Shown here one piece after another: positions 1 to 4,653 of a stretch of DNA of 6,180 nucleotides. Within the stretch, counting starts at the first letter, position 1, and every line of letters begins with the position of its first letter. Both the position numbers and the translations under genes were made by a program. The stretch lies in contig JAEZYU010000069.1 in the NCBI GenBank assembly GCA_023418915.1, positions 1-6,180 of the forward strand, given 5' to 3'. The notes under the pieces were generated by a model. The model had not been told where the DNA came from and searched no databases. It saw nothing but the letters and a program-made list of their open reading frames with translations. The DNA is from Bacillota bacterium. Its GTDB lineage: Bacteria; Bacillota; Clostridia; Acetivibrionales; DTU013.

Positions 1-2
1 GT

Positions 3-1343
3 CCACAGTTTGAAAAAATGATTGAACAGATAAAGTCGCGTAAAGTCAGAGCCATCATTGCCTACCGGCTGGATCGTATCACTCGTAACATCATTGATTT
101 TGCAAATCTTTTGCAGCTTCTGGAAAAATACAACGTACAATTTATGTCTGCCACCGAACAGCTTGATACCTCCAGCCCCATTGGCCGCGCCATGGTTTAT
201 ATTGTCATGGTGTTTGCTCAGCTGGAACGAGAGACAATTGCAACCAGAATTGCTGACAACTATAAGTATCGCGCGCTGCAGGGGCTCTACATGGGCGGTA
301 ACACGCCTTTCGGCTATCAAGGGGCTAAGTTCACCATTGACGGTAAACAGGCCTCTATGCTTGTTCCAAGCGATAGGGCAGAGGATTTGCAGCAAATCTT
401 TGCCGACTTTATTGCTGGGCATAGCTTAACCAGTATCGCTCATAGAATGAACCGTGCCGGCAAGTTTACCGGCTCCGGAAAACAATGGAGCAGTAACGCT
501 ATTAAGCGAGTGCTTACAAACATTACGCCCTGCTGTGCAGATTCCAGAATATATCAATATCTGAGCAGTAAAGGAATACATATCTCAAATTCCATTGATG
601 ACTTTGACGGTGAGCATGGAATGCATCTTTTTTTTAAAACCAAAAACAGAAACGAAGCAACAGACCCCAGCAATCATATAGCCGTTGTTGGCATTCATCA
701 GCCGCTTATCAGCTCAGATGAGTATATTACCGCACAAAGCATCCTGAATAAAAACACCGTACAAAACCCTGGTAAACGTTCCCGGGCTACTTTCTTAAAC
801 GGCATTGTAAAATGTAAGTGCTGTGGCAAAAGTGTTGGCATCAAATATACTACAAAGCCAAGTGGCAGCATCTATATTTACTATTATTGCCGAGGCCGCA
901 GCCAGTCCGGAGTCTGCCATAACAGAAGCTTTATTTCTGCATCGGATTTTGAAAATCTTATCCTGGAAGCTTGCCGCCAGCATATTAATACAATCATGAT
1001 TCACAGTGGTGCAGATTCTTTTACTGACACCCCCACCGTACCGAATGAGGCAATAAAAATTAAAGCACAAATTGATAACCTTCTTAACAACATTGGTAAC
1101 GGTAATTCCATTGTGGATAGCCTGTTGACCAAGAAAATTACCGAGCTGCATGAGCAGCTGCAAAAGTGCAAGGCACCTGCTCAAATACAAAAACATGCAC
1201 ATCCGGATATATACTGGATTAAAAAGCAGTTGGATAAATTTGAAAGCCTTAACATGGATCAAAAGGCTTCTGTCATACGTTCTATTATTGGTGTAGTGTA
1301 TTTGGATGAGAACGGTCAGGTAACCATCGAATTTGCATTATAA
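3..1343 (+). CDS. Large serine recombinase (site-specific integrase), 5'-truncated by the window edge
   Basis: This enzyme would integrate and excise its element by 2-bp staggered breaks through a phosphoserine link to DNA. The frame is open to the left edge, and the codons before the ATG at 18 read PQFEK, matching the family's 'RPxFxxM' segment. The ATG is therefore internal, and roughly 60 N-terminal residues with the nucleophilic serine are outside the window. Counting from that Met, the resolvase-domain motif YRLDRITRN (16-24) supplies active-site arginines, and FAQLERE (66-72) starts the long helix. A Recombinase domain with GNTPFGY (94-100) follows at about 95-200. A zinc beta-ribbon has Cys266, Cys269, Cys291 and Cys300. 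A helical, coiled-coil-like C-terminus ends at 441. The total of about 500 residues fits TnpX/TndX-like enzymes and is too long for an invertase or resolvase. A 13-bp hairpin follows the stop. Family assignment is secure; the att site is inferred. Confidence 0.95.
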   Translation, partial: PQFEKMIEQIKSRKVRAIIAYRLDRITRNIIDFANLLQLLEKYNVQFMSATEQLDTSSPIGRAMVYIVMVFAQLERETIATRIADNYKYRALQGLYMGGNTPFGYQGAKFTIDGKQASMLVPSDRAEDLQQIFADFIAGHSLTSIAHRMNRAGKFTGSGKQWSSNAIKRVLTNITPCCADSRIYQYLSSKGIHISNSIDDFDGEHGMHLFFKTKNRNEATDPSNHIAVVGIHQPLISSDEYITAQSILNKNTVQNPGKRSRATFLNGIVKCKCCGKSVGIKYTTKPSGSIYIYYYCRGRSQSGVCHNRSFISASDFENLILEACRQHINTIMIHSGADSFTDTPTVPNEAIKIKAQIDNLLNNIGNGNSIVDSLLTKKITELHEQLQKCKAPAQIQKHAHPDIYWIKKQLDKFESLNMDQKASVIRSIIGVVYLDENGQVTIEFAL

Positions 1344-1350
1344 AGACATA

Positions 1351-1381
1351 AACCAGCATAAACACTCAGTTTATGCTGGTT
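1351..1381 (+). terminator. 13-bp perfect inverted repeat after the recombinase gene, a probable terminator
   Basis: AACCAGCATAAAC (1351-1363) and GTTTATGCTGGTT (1369-1381) pair perfectly around the loop ACTCA. The hairpin starts 7 bp after the recombinase stop. It is followed by the T-rich but interrupted AGTTTATTA rather than a clean T-run, so termination may be partial. It sits within 20 bp of the presumed recombination core, so it could also be part of the element's attachment arm bound by the recombinase. The two roles cannot be separated by eye. Confidence 0.6.
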
Positions 1382-1389
1382 AGTTTATT

Positions 1390-1404
1390 ACTAGGGGAGT
1401 TTTT
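1390..1404. other. Probable attachment-site junction (attR or attL) between element and host gene
   Basis: In the peroxiredoxin frame there is a TAG stop at 1381. The next codons, up to about 1395, do not resemble the family. From about 1396 the frame reads GVFTPVCTTEF, the conserved strand and peroxidatic-cysteine motif. The host-element border therefore lies within a few bases of 1394-1400 (sequence GGGGAG). A GA at 1397-1398 is a plausible crossover dinucleotide by analogy with TnpX/TndX elements. The other junction, with the 5' part of the peroxiredoxin gene, should lie left of the window. Confidence 0.5.
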
Positions 1405-1938
1405 ACACCAGTCTGCACTACTGAGTTTCTTGCCCTTGCCAGGGCATTCAATCAATTTGAAGATTTAGGTGTGCAGCTTCTGGGACTTAGCATTGACAGC
1501 AACCCCTCCCATTTGGCTTGGGTGTACGCCATTTACATGACTACCGGTGTGCAGATACCATTTCCTATTGTCGCTGACCGCACCGGAGATATTGCCCGGA
1601 TGTATGGTATGATTGCCCTTGCCACAAGTGATTCAGAAACCGTCCGTGATGTGTTTATTGTTGACCCCAACCAAAAGATTCGTGCAATCTTGGCTTACCC
1701 GCCTACCAATGGCCGCAGTATCCCCGAAATCATCCGTTTGGTAACTGCCTTGCAAGTCACCGACCGTGACCACGTGGTAACACCTGCAAACTGGCAGCCA
1801 GGGCAGCCCGTCATGGATCCACCACCTAAAACCTACAGAGAACTGCTGACTCGCCAAAATAATCCCTCAGCACAAAACTTAGTGTGTGAGGACTGGTTCT
1901 GGTGTTATCGCCAGCTGCCGCCTCCCTCTGAAGAATAG
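1399..1938 (+). pseudogene. Peroxiredoxin (archaeal-type Prx6-like), 3' part only, interrupted by the integrated element
   Basis: Peroxiredoxins reduce hydrogen peroxide and organic peroxides through a peroxidatic cysteine. This fragment begins inside the motif FTPVCTTEF, with the peroxidatic Cys at 1414-1416, and stays in frame to the TAG at 1936. It keeps the thioredoxin-fold core (LLGLSIDSNPSHLAW; PFPIVADRTGDIARMYGM; the RDVFIVDP strand), the C-terminal arm (TPANWQPGQPV) and a C-terminal Cys pair in CEDWFWC, as in archaeal-type 2-Cys Prx6 proteins. About 45 N-terminal residues are missing. There is no start codon before 1471 and a stop at 1381. A GTG at 1471 would give a 155-residue product lacking the catalytic Cys and has no visible ribosome site. 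Precise excision could restore the gene, so this may be reversible inactivation rather than decay. The peptidase gene follows after 12 nt. Confidence 0.85.
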
Positions 1939-1945
1939 GGTGGTG
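1936..1945 (+). promoter_or_regulatory. Ribosome binding site of the M14 peptidase gene, overlapping the peroxiredoxin stop
   Basis: TAGGGTGGTG matches the extended anti-SD complement TAAGGAGGTG at 8 of 10 bases. It includes the peroxiredoxin stop TAG and lies 5 nt before the ATG at 1951. This fixes the start and suggests translational coupling in the undisrupted operon. Confidence 0.6.
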
Positions 1946-1950
1946 CACCT

Positions 1951-3426
1951 ATGGAAAACATTCGGATAGGCAGTACCGGCCCCACGGTGGAGCTTGTTCA
2001 GCTTGCACTTTCCCGTGCCGGTGCAGACCCCGGAGTTCTTGACGGAGATTTCGGGCCTTCTACCGAGGATGCAGTCATCCGCTTCCAAGCCAAAGAAGGT
2101 CTGGTGGACGACGGTATTGTCGGCCCTCGCACCTGGGCACAGTTAACCCCCTATATGACGGGTTACGTAGAACATCAGGTAAAGTCCGGCGATACCTTTT
2201 ACACCCTTGCAAAGCAATACCAAACAACAATGGATGCCATTGCCACGGCAAATCCTACCATCGAGGCTAAGCATATTCCCGATGGAGCTAACCTTATCAT
2301 TCCCCTTGGCTTCCCCCTGGTGCCTACAAATATCAGTTTTACTTCTCAGGTTCTTCGGTTTGTACTGGAAGGACTTCAGGCACGTTATCCTTTCATCGGC
2401 TCCTCTGTGATAGGCCGCAGTATTATGGGGCGCCCGCTCACTGCTCTTGTTATTGGAAAAGGGCGTGTATCAGTAGGCTATAACGCTTCTCACCATGCAA
2501 ATGAGTGGATCACCACTCCGGTGGTCCTGAAATATCTGGAGGACTACGCAAAGGCTTATGCCACAGGCAAAAAAATTGGTGGTGTGCTGGCAAAGGATCT
2601 TTATGACAATATCAGGTTAGTACTTGTACCCATGGTAAACCCCGATGGTGTAGACCTTGTAACCGGCTTCTTCAAGCCCGATAATTACTACTTTAAACAA
2701 GCGCAAACCATGGCCAGAAATTATCCCGGTATCCCTTTCCCTTCCGGCTGGAAGGCAAATATCAACGGTGTTGATTTAAATTTGAGCTACCCTGCGGGCT
2801 GGGCCAATGCCAGAGAAATAAAGTTTGAACAGGGCTTTACCGAGCCAGGCCCTCGCGATTATGTAGGTGTCACGCCTCTTTCGCAGCCGGAGGTAGTGGC
2901 GATGTTCCTGTTTACGCTGACACAAAATTTTGCTCTTACCCTCTCTTACCACACCCAGGGTGAAATCATTTACTGGCGTTATCTGGATTACCTTCCCAAG
3001 GATTCTCTTGCCATAGCACAGGAGATGGGCGATGCCAGTGGCTATTCTGTAGAAGAAACCCCTGCTGCCTCGGGCTATGCTGGATACAAGGACTGGTTTA
3101 TCCAGCAGTATAACCGACCCGGTTATACCATTGAAGTAGGCCGTGGTGTAAGCCCCCTGCCTCTGAGTCAGTTTGATAAAATTTATAATGACAATGTTCC
3201 CATTTTAACCATAGGCATGACTTCTATGATACCCGGTGCCGGCACTGTTCTTCCTCCGGCTACCGCCACTATCCCAGCTCCCAAGGAGGATTTGCTTAGT
3301 AAATACCTTACTTCCCAAAGCCTCATTGAGGGGGCACCGCCCTTTCAGGAGGAGGATATGCCGCCCAGTGCACCCTTGCCTAAGGCTGCTCCTACTCAAA
3401 CAAGATTTGCCCGCTGGTTTAGATAA
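1951..3426 (+). CDS. Peptidoglycan endopeptidase: PG-binding domain, LysM, M14 zinc peptidase (gamma-D-glutamyl-diamino acid endopeptidase-like)
   Basis: It probably cleaves the gamma-D-Glu-to-diamino-acid bond of cell-wall stem peptides, like Bacillus endopeptidase I and YqgT. The 491 residues hold a PG_binding_1 domain (about 4-65, with LDGDFGPSTEDAVIRFQ), a LysM repeat (about 73-118, VKSGDTFYTLAKQY to LIIP) and an M14 domain (about 130-425). Zinc ligands are His182 and Glu185 (HHANEW) and His334 (SYHTQG), and the catalytic Glu is Glu395 (GYTIEVGRG). Where carboxypeptidases have an Asn-Arg pair that holds the substrate carboxylate, this protein has Asn277-Leu278 in GVDLNLSYP, consistent with an endopeptidase. 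The last 60 residues are Pro- and Ala-rich with no recognised fold. There is no signal peptide or membrane segment, so action may be cytoplasmic: muropeptide recycling, mother-cell or spore cortex work, or release on lysis. The start has a good SD site. The domain calls are firm; exact bond specificity is inferred. Confidence 0.93.
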   Translation: MENIRIGSTGPTVELVQLALSRAGADPGVLDGDFGPSTEDAVIRFQAKEGLVDDGIVGPRTWAQLTPYMTGYVEHQVKSGDTFYTLAKQYQTTMDAIATANPTIEAKHIPDGANLIIPLGFPLVPTNISFTSQVLRFVLEGLQARYPFIGSSVIGRSIMGRPLTALVIGKGRVSVGYNASHHANEWITTPVVLKYLEDYAKAYATGKKIGGVLAKDLYDNIRLVLVPMVNPDGVDLVTGFFKPDNYYFKQAQTMARNYPGIPFPSGWKANINGVDLNLSYPAGWANAREIKFEQGFTEPGPRDYVGVTPLSQPEVVAMFLFTLTQNFALTLSYHTQGEIIYWRYLDYLPKDSLAIAQEMGDASGYSVEETPAASGYAGYKDWFIQQYNRPGYTIEVGRGVSPLPLSQFDKIYNDNVPILTIGMTSMIPGAGTVLPPATATIPAPKEDLLSKYLTSQSLIEGAPPFQEEDMPPSAPLPKAAPTQTRFARWFR

Positions 3427-3434
3427 TTTCATAC

Positions 3435-3479
3435 AGCCAAAAGCCCTTCACAATGAATGTCCTTACAGGGTTTTTGGCT
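3435..3479 (+). terminator. Terminator-like hairpin after the peptidase gene
   Basis: AGCCAAAAGCCCT (3435-3447) pairs with AGGGTTTTTGGCT (3467-3479), a 13-bp stem with one G-U pair and a 19-nt loop. It begins 8 bp after the stop codon. The downstream run is only moderately T-rich (ACCTTTACATTTCTTC), but place and stem strength fit an operon terminator. From here to about 3570 I see only AT-rich spacer with no convincing gene or promoter. Confidence 0.6.
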
Positions 3480-3576
3480 ACCTTTACATTTCTTCTGCCG
3501 ATAAATGCACGGTGGCTTGATTCAACTTTTAGGTCCTATTTATTGTATTATTGCTGTAAACAAGTGTAACAATCAT

Positions 3577-3599
3577 AACCACCCGTTCAACGGGTGGTT
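3577..3599. repeat. Right-end hairpin of the IS200 element
   Basis: AACCACCCGTT (3577-3587) and AACGGGTGGTT (3589-3599) form an 11-bp perfect palindrome around a single base; the physical hairpin would have a loop of a few bases. It lies beyond the 3' end of tnpA, where the transposase of this family recognises a subterminal single-strand hairpin. The left-end palindrome at 4288-4308 has the same shape (C-run stem closing on GTT/AAC) but a different sequence. Confidence 0.6.
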
Positions 3600-3600
3600 T

Positions 3601-3621
3601 GGTCAGACCCTATAAGGGTCT
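3601..3621. repeat. Small palindrome carrying GGTCAGACCCT, repeated inside tnpA
   Basis: AGACCCT (3605-3611) and AGGGTCT (3615-3621) form a 7-bp hairpin with the loop ATA. The 11-mer GGTCAGACCCT at 3601-3611 occurs again in the same orientation at 4160-4170, inside the 5' end of tnpA where the reading frame is broken. In the second copy it reads GGGTCAGACCC, itself a 5-bp palindrome around one A. Confidence 0.5.
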
Positions 3622-3656
3622 ATCTCTTGTGGTAGCCCCCTAAAGGGAGCACTGAA

Positions 3657-3672
3657 AGGTCTGGCAATCACA
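3657..3672. repeat. Inverted repeat arm pairing with 4221-4236
   Basis: AGGTCTGGCAATCACA here matches 15 of 16 bases of the reverse complement of 4221-4236 (AGGTCTGGCAACCACA on the minus strand). The partner sits in the loop of the 5'-UTR hairpin of tnpA. On tnpA mRNA, or on an excised single strand, the two flanks could pair over 16 positions. Confidence 0.6.
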
Positions 3673-3686
3673 CTTTTTTACTCGCA

Positions 3687-3710
3687 GCCCCCTACTCGGG
3701 GGCATTTTTT
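3687..3710 (+). terminator. Strong plus-strand intrinsic terminator abutting the 3' end of tnpA
   Basis: GCCCCC (3687-3692) and GGGGGC (3698-3703) pair around TACTC and are followed by A and six T residues on the plus strand. On the minus strand there is no T-run after the stem, so it is not a good tnpA terminator. It would stop transcripts entering tnpA in the antisense direction from the peptidase side or from the IS end. This fits the known habit of IS200 elements of insulating themselves from neighbouring transcription, but that role is inferred. The tnpA stop codon (3709-3711) overlaps the T-run. Confidence 0.7.
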
Positions 3711-4195
3711 ATGCTTCTTGTTTCTGGTTTGTAAACGGGTCTATCAATTCTTTCATGCTAATCTGGTCATTTGCAATATCGTCTTGCAGCTGATTTGCGA
3801 TGTACTCTTTAATTGCCGTTTCATATTTCCCTACTGTATCCACAAAATATCCTCTGCACCAAAAATGCCTATTCCCATATTTGTATTTCAAGTTTGCATG
3901 TCTGTCAAATATCATCAAGCTACTCTTACTCTTTAGATATCCCATGAAACTTGCAACACTAAGATGCGGTGGTATTGAGACTAGCATGTGTATGTGATCT
4001 GTGCAGCATTCTGCTGCTAAAATTTCTACACCCTTCCGCTCGCACAACTCGCGTAATATTTTCCCTACATCGGCTTTTATCTTTTTGTAGATTATCTGTC
4101 GTCTATACTTCGGTGCAAATACTATGTGGTATTTGCATCTCCACTTACTATGACCAATGGGTCAGACCCTGTGATAAACTTTTTACGTCATCCAT
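3709..4195 (-). pseudogene. tnpA: IS200-family transposase TnpA (Y1 HUH), frameshifted near the N-terminus
   Basis: TnpA cuts and joins single-stranded transposon ends through a tyrosine. The body is intact. It reads HSKWRCKYHIVFAPKYRRQ, the metal-binding HIH of TDHIHMLV (codons 3988-3996), NRHFWCRGYF, and the catalytic Tyr in EYIANQ (codon 3802-3804), ending at TAA 3711-3709. The natural start is ATG at 4195-4193, behind an AGGAGG at 4211-4206. It encodes MDDVKSLS, the usual family beginning, but this frame hits TAG at 4150-4148. The HSKW frame is shifted by +1 and closed upstream by TGA at 4164-4162, with no ATG, GTG or TTG until a TTG at 4047. About 19 extra bases, containing GGGTCTGACCC, separate SLS from HSKW and explain the shift. 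Without them the protein would be about 150 residues, the normal IS200 length. The gene is thus probably inactive, unless translation shifts +1 at TCA-TAG or starts at ATT 4158. Confidence 0.85.
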
Positions 4196-4202
4196 TTGAC
4201 AC

Positions 4203-4260
4203 GAACCTCCTGTGACTTTTTGTGGTTGCCAGACCTCTTTTAGTCTATCACAGGAGGTTC
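4203..4260 (-). promoter_or_regulatory. tnpA 5'-UTR hairpin that sequesters the Shine-Dalgarno site
   Basis: GAACCTCCTGTGA (4203-4215) and TCACAGGAGGTTC (4248-4260) are perfect 13-bp complements. In the minus-strand transcript the downstream arm contains AGGAGGTT, the tnpA ribosome site 10 nt before the ATG at 4195, so the stem hides it. IS200 of enteric bacteria is known to repress its transposase by such a leader stem-loop. The 32-nt loop holds the sequence AGGTCTGGCAACCACA, which is complementary to the 3' flank of tnpA. The structure is seen directly; repression is inferred from the family. Confidence 0.8.
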
Positions 4261-4287
4261 CCTTCTTTGCTAAAGCTTTTCTTTTCT

Positions 4288-4311
4288 ACCCCCAGTTAAA
4301 CTGGGGGTTTT
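4288..4311. repeat. Left-end hairpin of the IS200 element, also terminator-like on the plus strand
   Basis: ACCCCCAGTT (4288-4297) and AACTGGGGGT (4299-4308) form a 10-bp palindrome around one A, followed by TTT on the plus strand. It is the counterpart of the palindrome at 3577-3599 and would be the transposase recognition hairpin at the tnpA 5' side. Read as RNA on the plus strand it could end an antisense transcript across the tnpA leader, like the art200 RNA of enteric IS200. No antisense promoter was identified. Confidence 0.55.
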
Positions 4312-4331
4312 GTCTTGCCTTTTCGGCGCAC

Positions 4332-4375
4332 AAAAAAACCACAGGCCGGCTATAAAAGCCAACCTGTGGTTTTTG
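4332..4375 (-). terminator. Terminator of the tRNA-Val gene, bidirectional
   Basis: CCACAGG (4339-4345) pairs with CCTGTGG (4363-4369), with an inner GGCT/AGCC stem (4348-4351 and 4357-4360). The hairpin is flanked by seven A residues on the left and five T residues on the right, so both strands end in a T-run. It lies 3 bp beyond the CCA end of the tRNA, which makes it the natural tRNA terminator. Confidence 0.85.
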
Positions 4376-4377
4376 TT

Positions 4378-4454
4378 TGGTGGACACGCTGGGGCTCGAA
4401 CCCAGGACCTCCTGCGTGTGAAGCAGGCACTCTGACCAGCTGAGCTACGCCTCC
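4378..4454 (-). tRNA. tRNA-Val, anticodon CAC
   Basis: The minus strand folds into a 77-nt cloverleaf with encoded CCA (4380-4378). The D arm is GCTC/GAGT. The anticodon stem CCTGC/GCAGG encloses TTCACAC with anticodon CAC, which reads GUG valine codons. The T arm is CTGGG/CCCAG with loop TTCGAGC. The acceptor stem GGAGGCG (4454-4448) pairs with CGTGTCC (4388-4382) except at 4:69, which is G opposite G, next to a G-U pair at 5:68; a C at 69 would restore pairing. The identity call rests on the anticodon. It has its own promoter and terminator and appears to be a single-gene unit, divergent from nadE. Confidence 0.95.
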
Positions 4455-4473
4455 ATTTGTTTGGTGCTTGACT

Positions 4474-4502
4474 ATTATACTATAAAAAGCTTTTAGAATC
4501 AA
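4474..4502 (-). promoter_or_regulatory. Sigma-A promoter of the tRNA-Val gene
   Basis: On the minus strand there is a -35 TTGATT (4502-4497), a 17-bp spacer and a perfect -10 TATAAT (4479-4474). Transcription would begin near 4467, about a dozen bases before the mature tRNA 5' end at 4454. Confidence 0.8.
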
Positions 4503-4560
4503 GATACTTTTCATTATTTTTACTTACTATCCTTTTTGTTCCTCTTTTGGGCAGCATTCA

Positions 4561-4589
4561 TTGACTTTTTGCAGGTACAATTTTATAAT
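4561..4589 (+). promoter_or_regulatory. Sigma-A promoter for the nadE transcript
   Basis: TTGACT (4561-4566), a 17-bp spacer and TATAAT (4584-4589) give a near-perfect vegetative promoter. The start of transcription should be near 4596, leaving a leader of about 260 nt before the nadE ATG. It is divergent from the tRNA promoter, and the two -35 boxes lie about 60 bp apart. Confidence 0.8.
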
Positions 4590-4598
4590 TTACATAGT

Positions 4599-4653
4599 AA
4601 AAGCAGCCTGTGCCGCGGGCAGGATGAGCATCTGCTGCGGCTTTTATATTTTT
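4599..4653 (+). promoter_or_regulatory. Terminator-like leader hairpin upstream of nadE, possible attenuator
   Basis: Immediately after the predicted transcription start, CCGC (4613-4616) and GCAG (4619-4622) pair with CTGC (4632-4635) and GCGG (4637-4640). The stem is followed by CTTTTATATTTTT (4641-4653). AAAAG at 4599-4603 can extend the stem with CTTTT, and GCAG at 4603-4606 offers a competing partner for CTGC. A 14-codon frame (ATG 4624, MSICCGFYIFMADR, TAA 4666) overlaps the 3' arm but lacks a ribosome site. This may be an attenuator or the end of a short RNA of about 55-60 nt. It does not match a known NAD-sensing riboswitch that I can recognise. Confidence 0.4.

Larger units (their letters stand above)
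1..1398 (+). mobile_element. Right end of an integrated large-serine-recombinase element (ICE, IME or prophage type)
   Basis: The recombinase gene lies at the extreme end of the presumed element. Its stop codon is about 55 bp from the point where a host peroxiredoxin gene begins abruptly in mid-reading-frame. Elements such as Tn4451 and Tn5397 also carry their large serine recombinase next to one attachment end. The rest of the element is left of the window, so its class and cargo cannot be read. The right boundary is inferred: peroxiredoxin homology starts at about 1399, and the GA at 1397-1398 would suit the GA crossover dinucleotide known for TnpX/TndX, but the exact core is unproven. Confidence 0.7.
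3571..4311 (-). mobile_element. IS200-family insertion sequence (IS200/IS605 superfamily, tnpA only)
   Basis: A Y1-type tnpA on the minus strand is flanked by two sharp imperfect palindromes (3577-3599 and 4288-4308) placed like the left- and right-end hairpins of IS200. The whole is about 740 bp, and IS200 elements are about 700 bp. There are no classical terminal inverted repeats, as expected for elements that move as single strands. The leader has the SD-hiding hairpin typical of IS200. No tnpB or guide-RNA gene accompanies it. The exact ends and the target tetranucleotide cannot be fixed without an empty-site comparison, so both boundaries may be off by tens of bases. Confidence 0.8.

Noticed and set aside
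795..1262. 155-residue minus-strand reading frame
   Set aside because: It is antisense to the recombinase zinc-ribbon and C-terminal region, has no family resemblance and no upstream ribosome site.
18..1343. Treating the ATG at 18 as the true start of a 441-residue recombinase
   Set aside because: The frame continues to the window edge with the conserved PQFEK before this Met, and the catalytic serine segment is missing, so the gene begins outside the window.
1471..1938. A free-standing protein starting at GTG 1471
   Set aside because: Peroxiredoxin homology continues upstream in frame to 1396, and a product from 1471 would lack the peroxidatic cysteine. The sequence is better read as a truncated gene.
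3577..3710. CRISPR array
   Set aside because: The repeats are unequal hairpins of different sequence, with no regular repeat-spacer unit.
3709..4047. A 112-residue transposase starting at TTG 4047
   Set aside because: Family sequence extends in frame upstream to HSKWRCKYH, and a TTG start would remove the first strand of the HUH domain. No SD precedes it.
3571..4311. An IS605-type element with TnpB nuclease and guide RNA
   Set aside because: There is no tnpB reading frame on either strand; length and layout fit a tnpA-only IS200.
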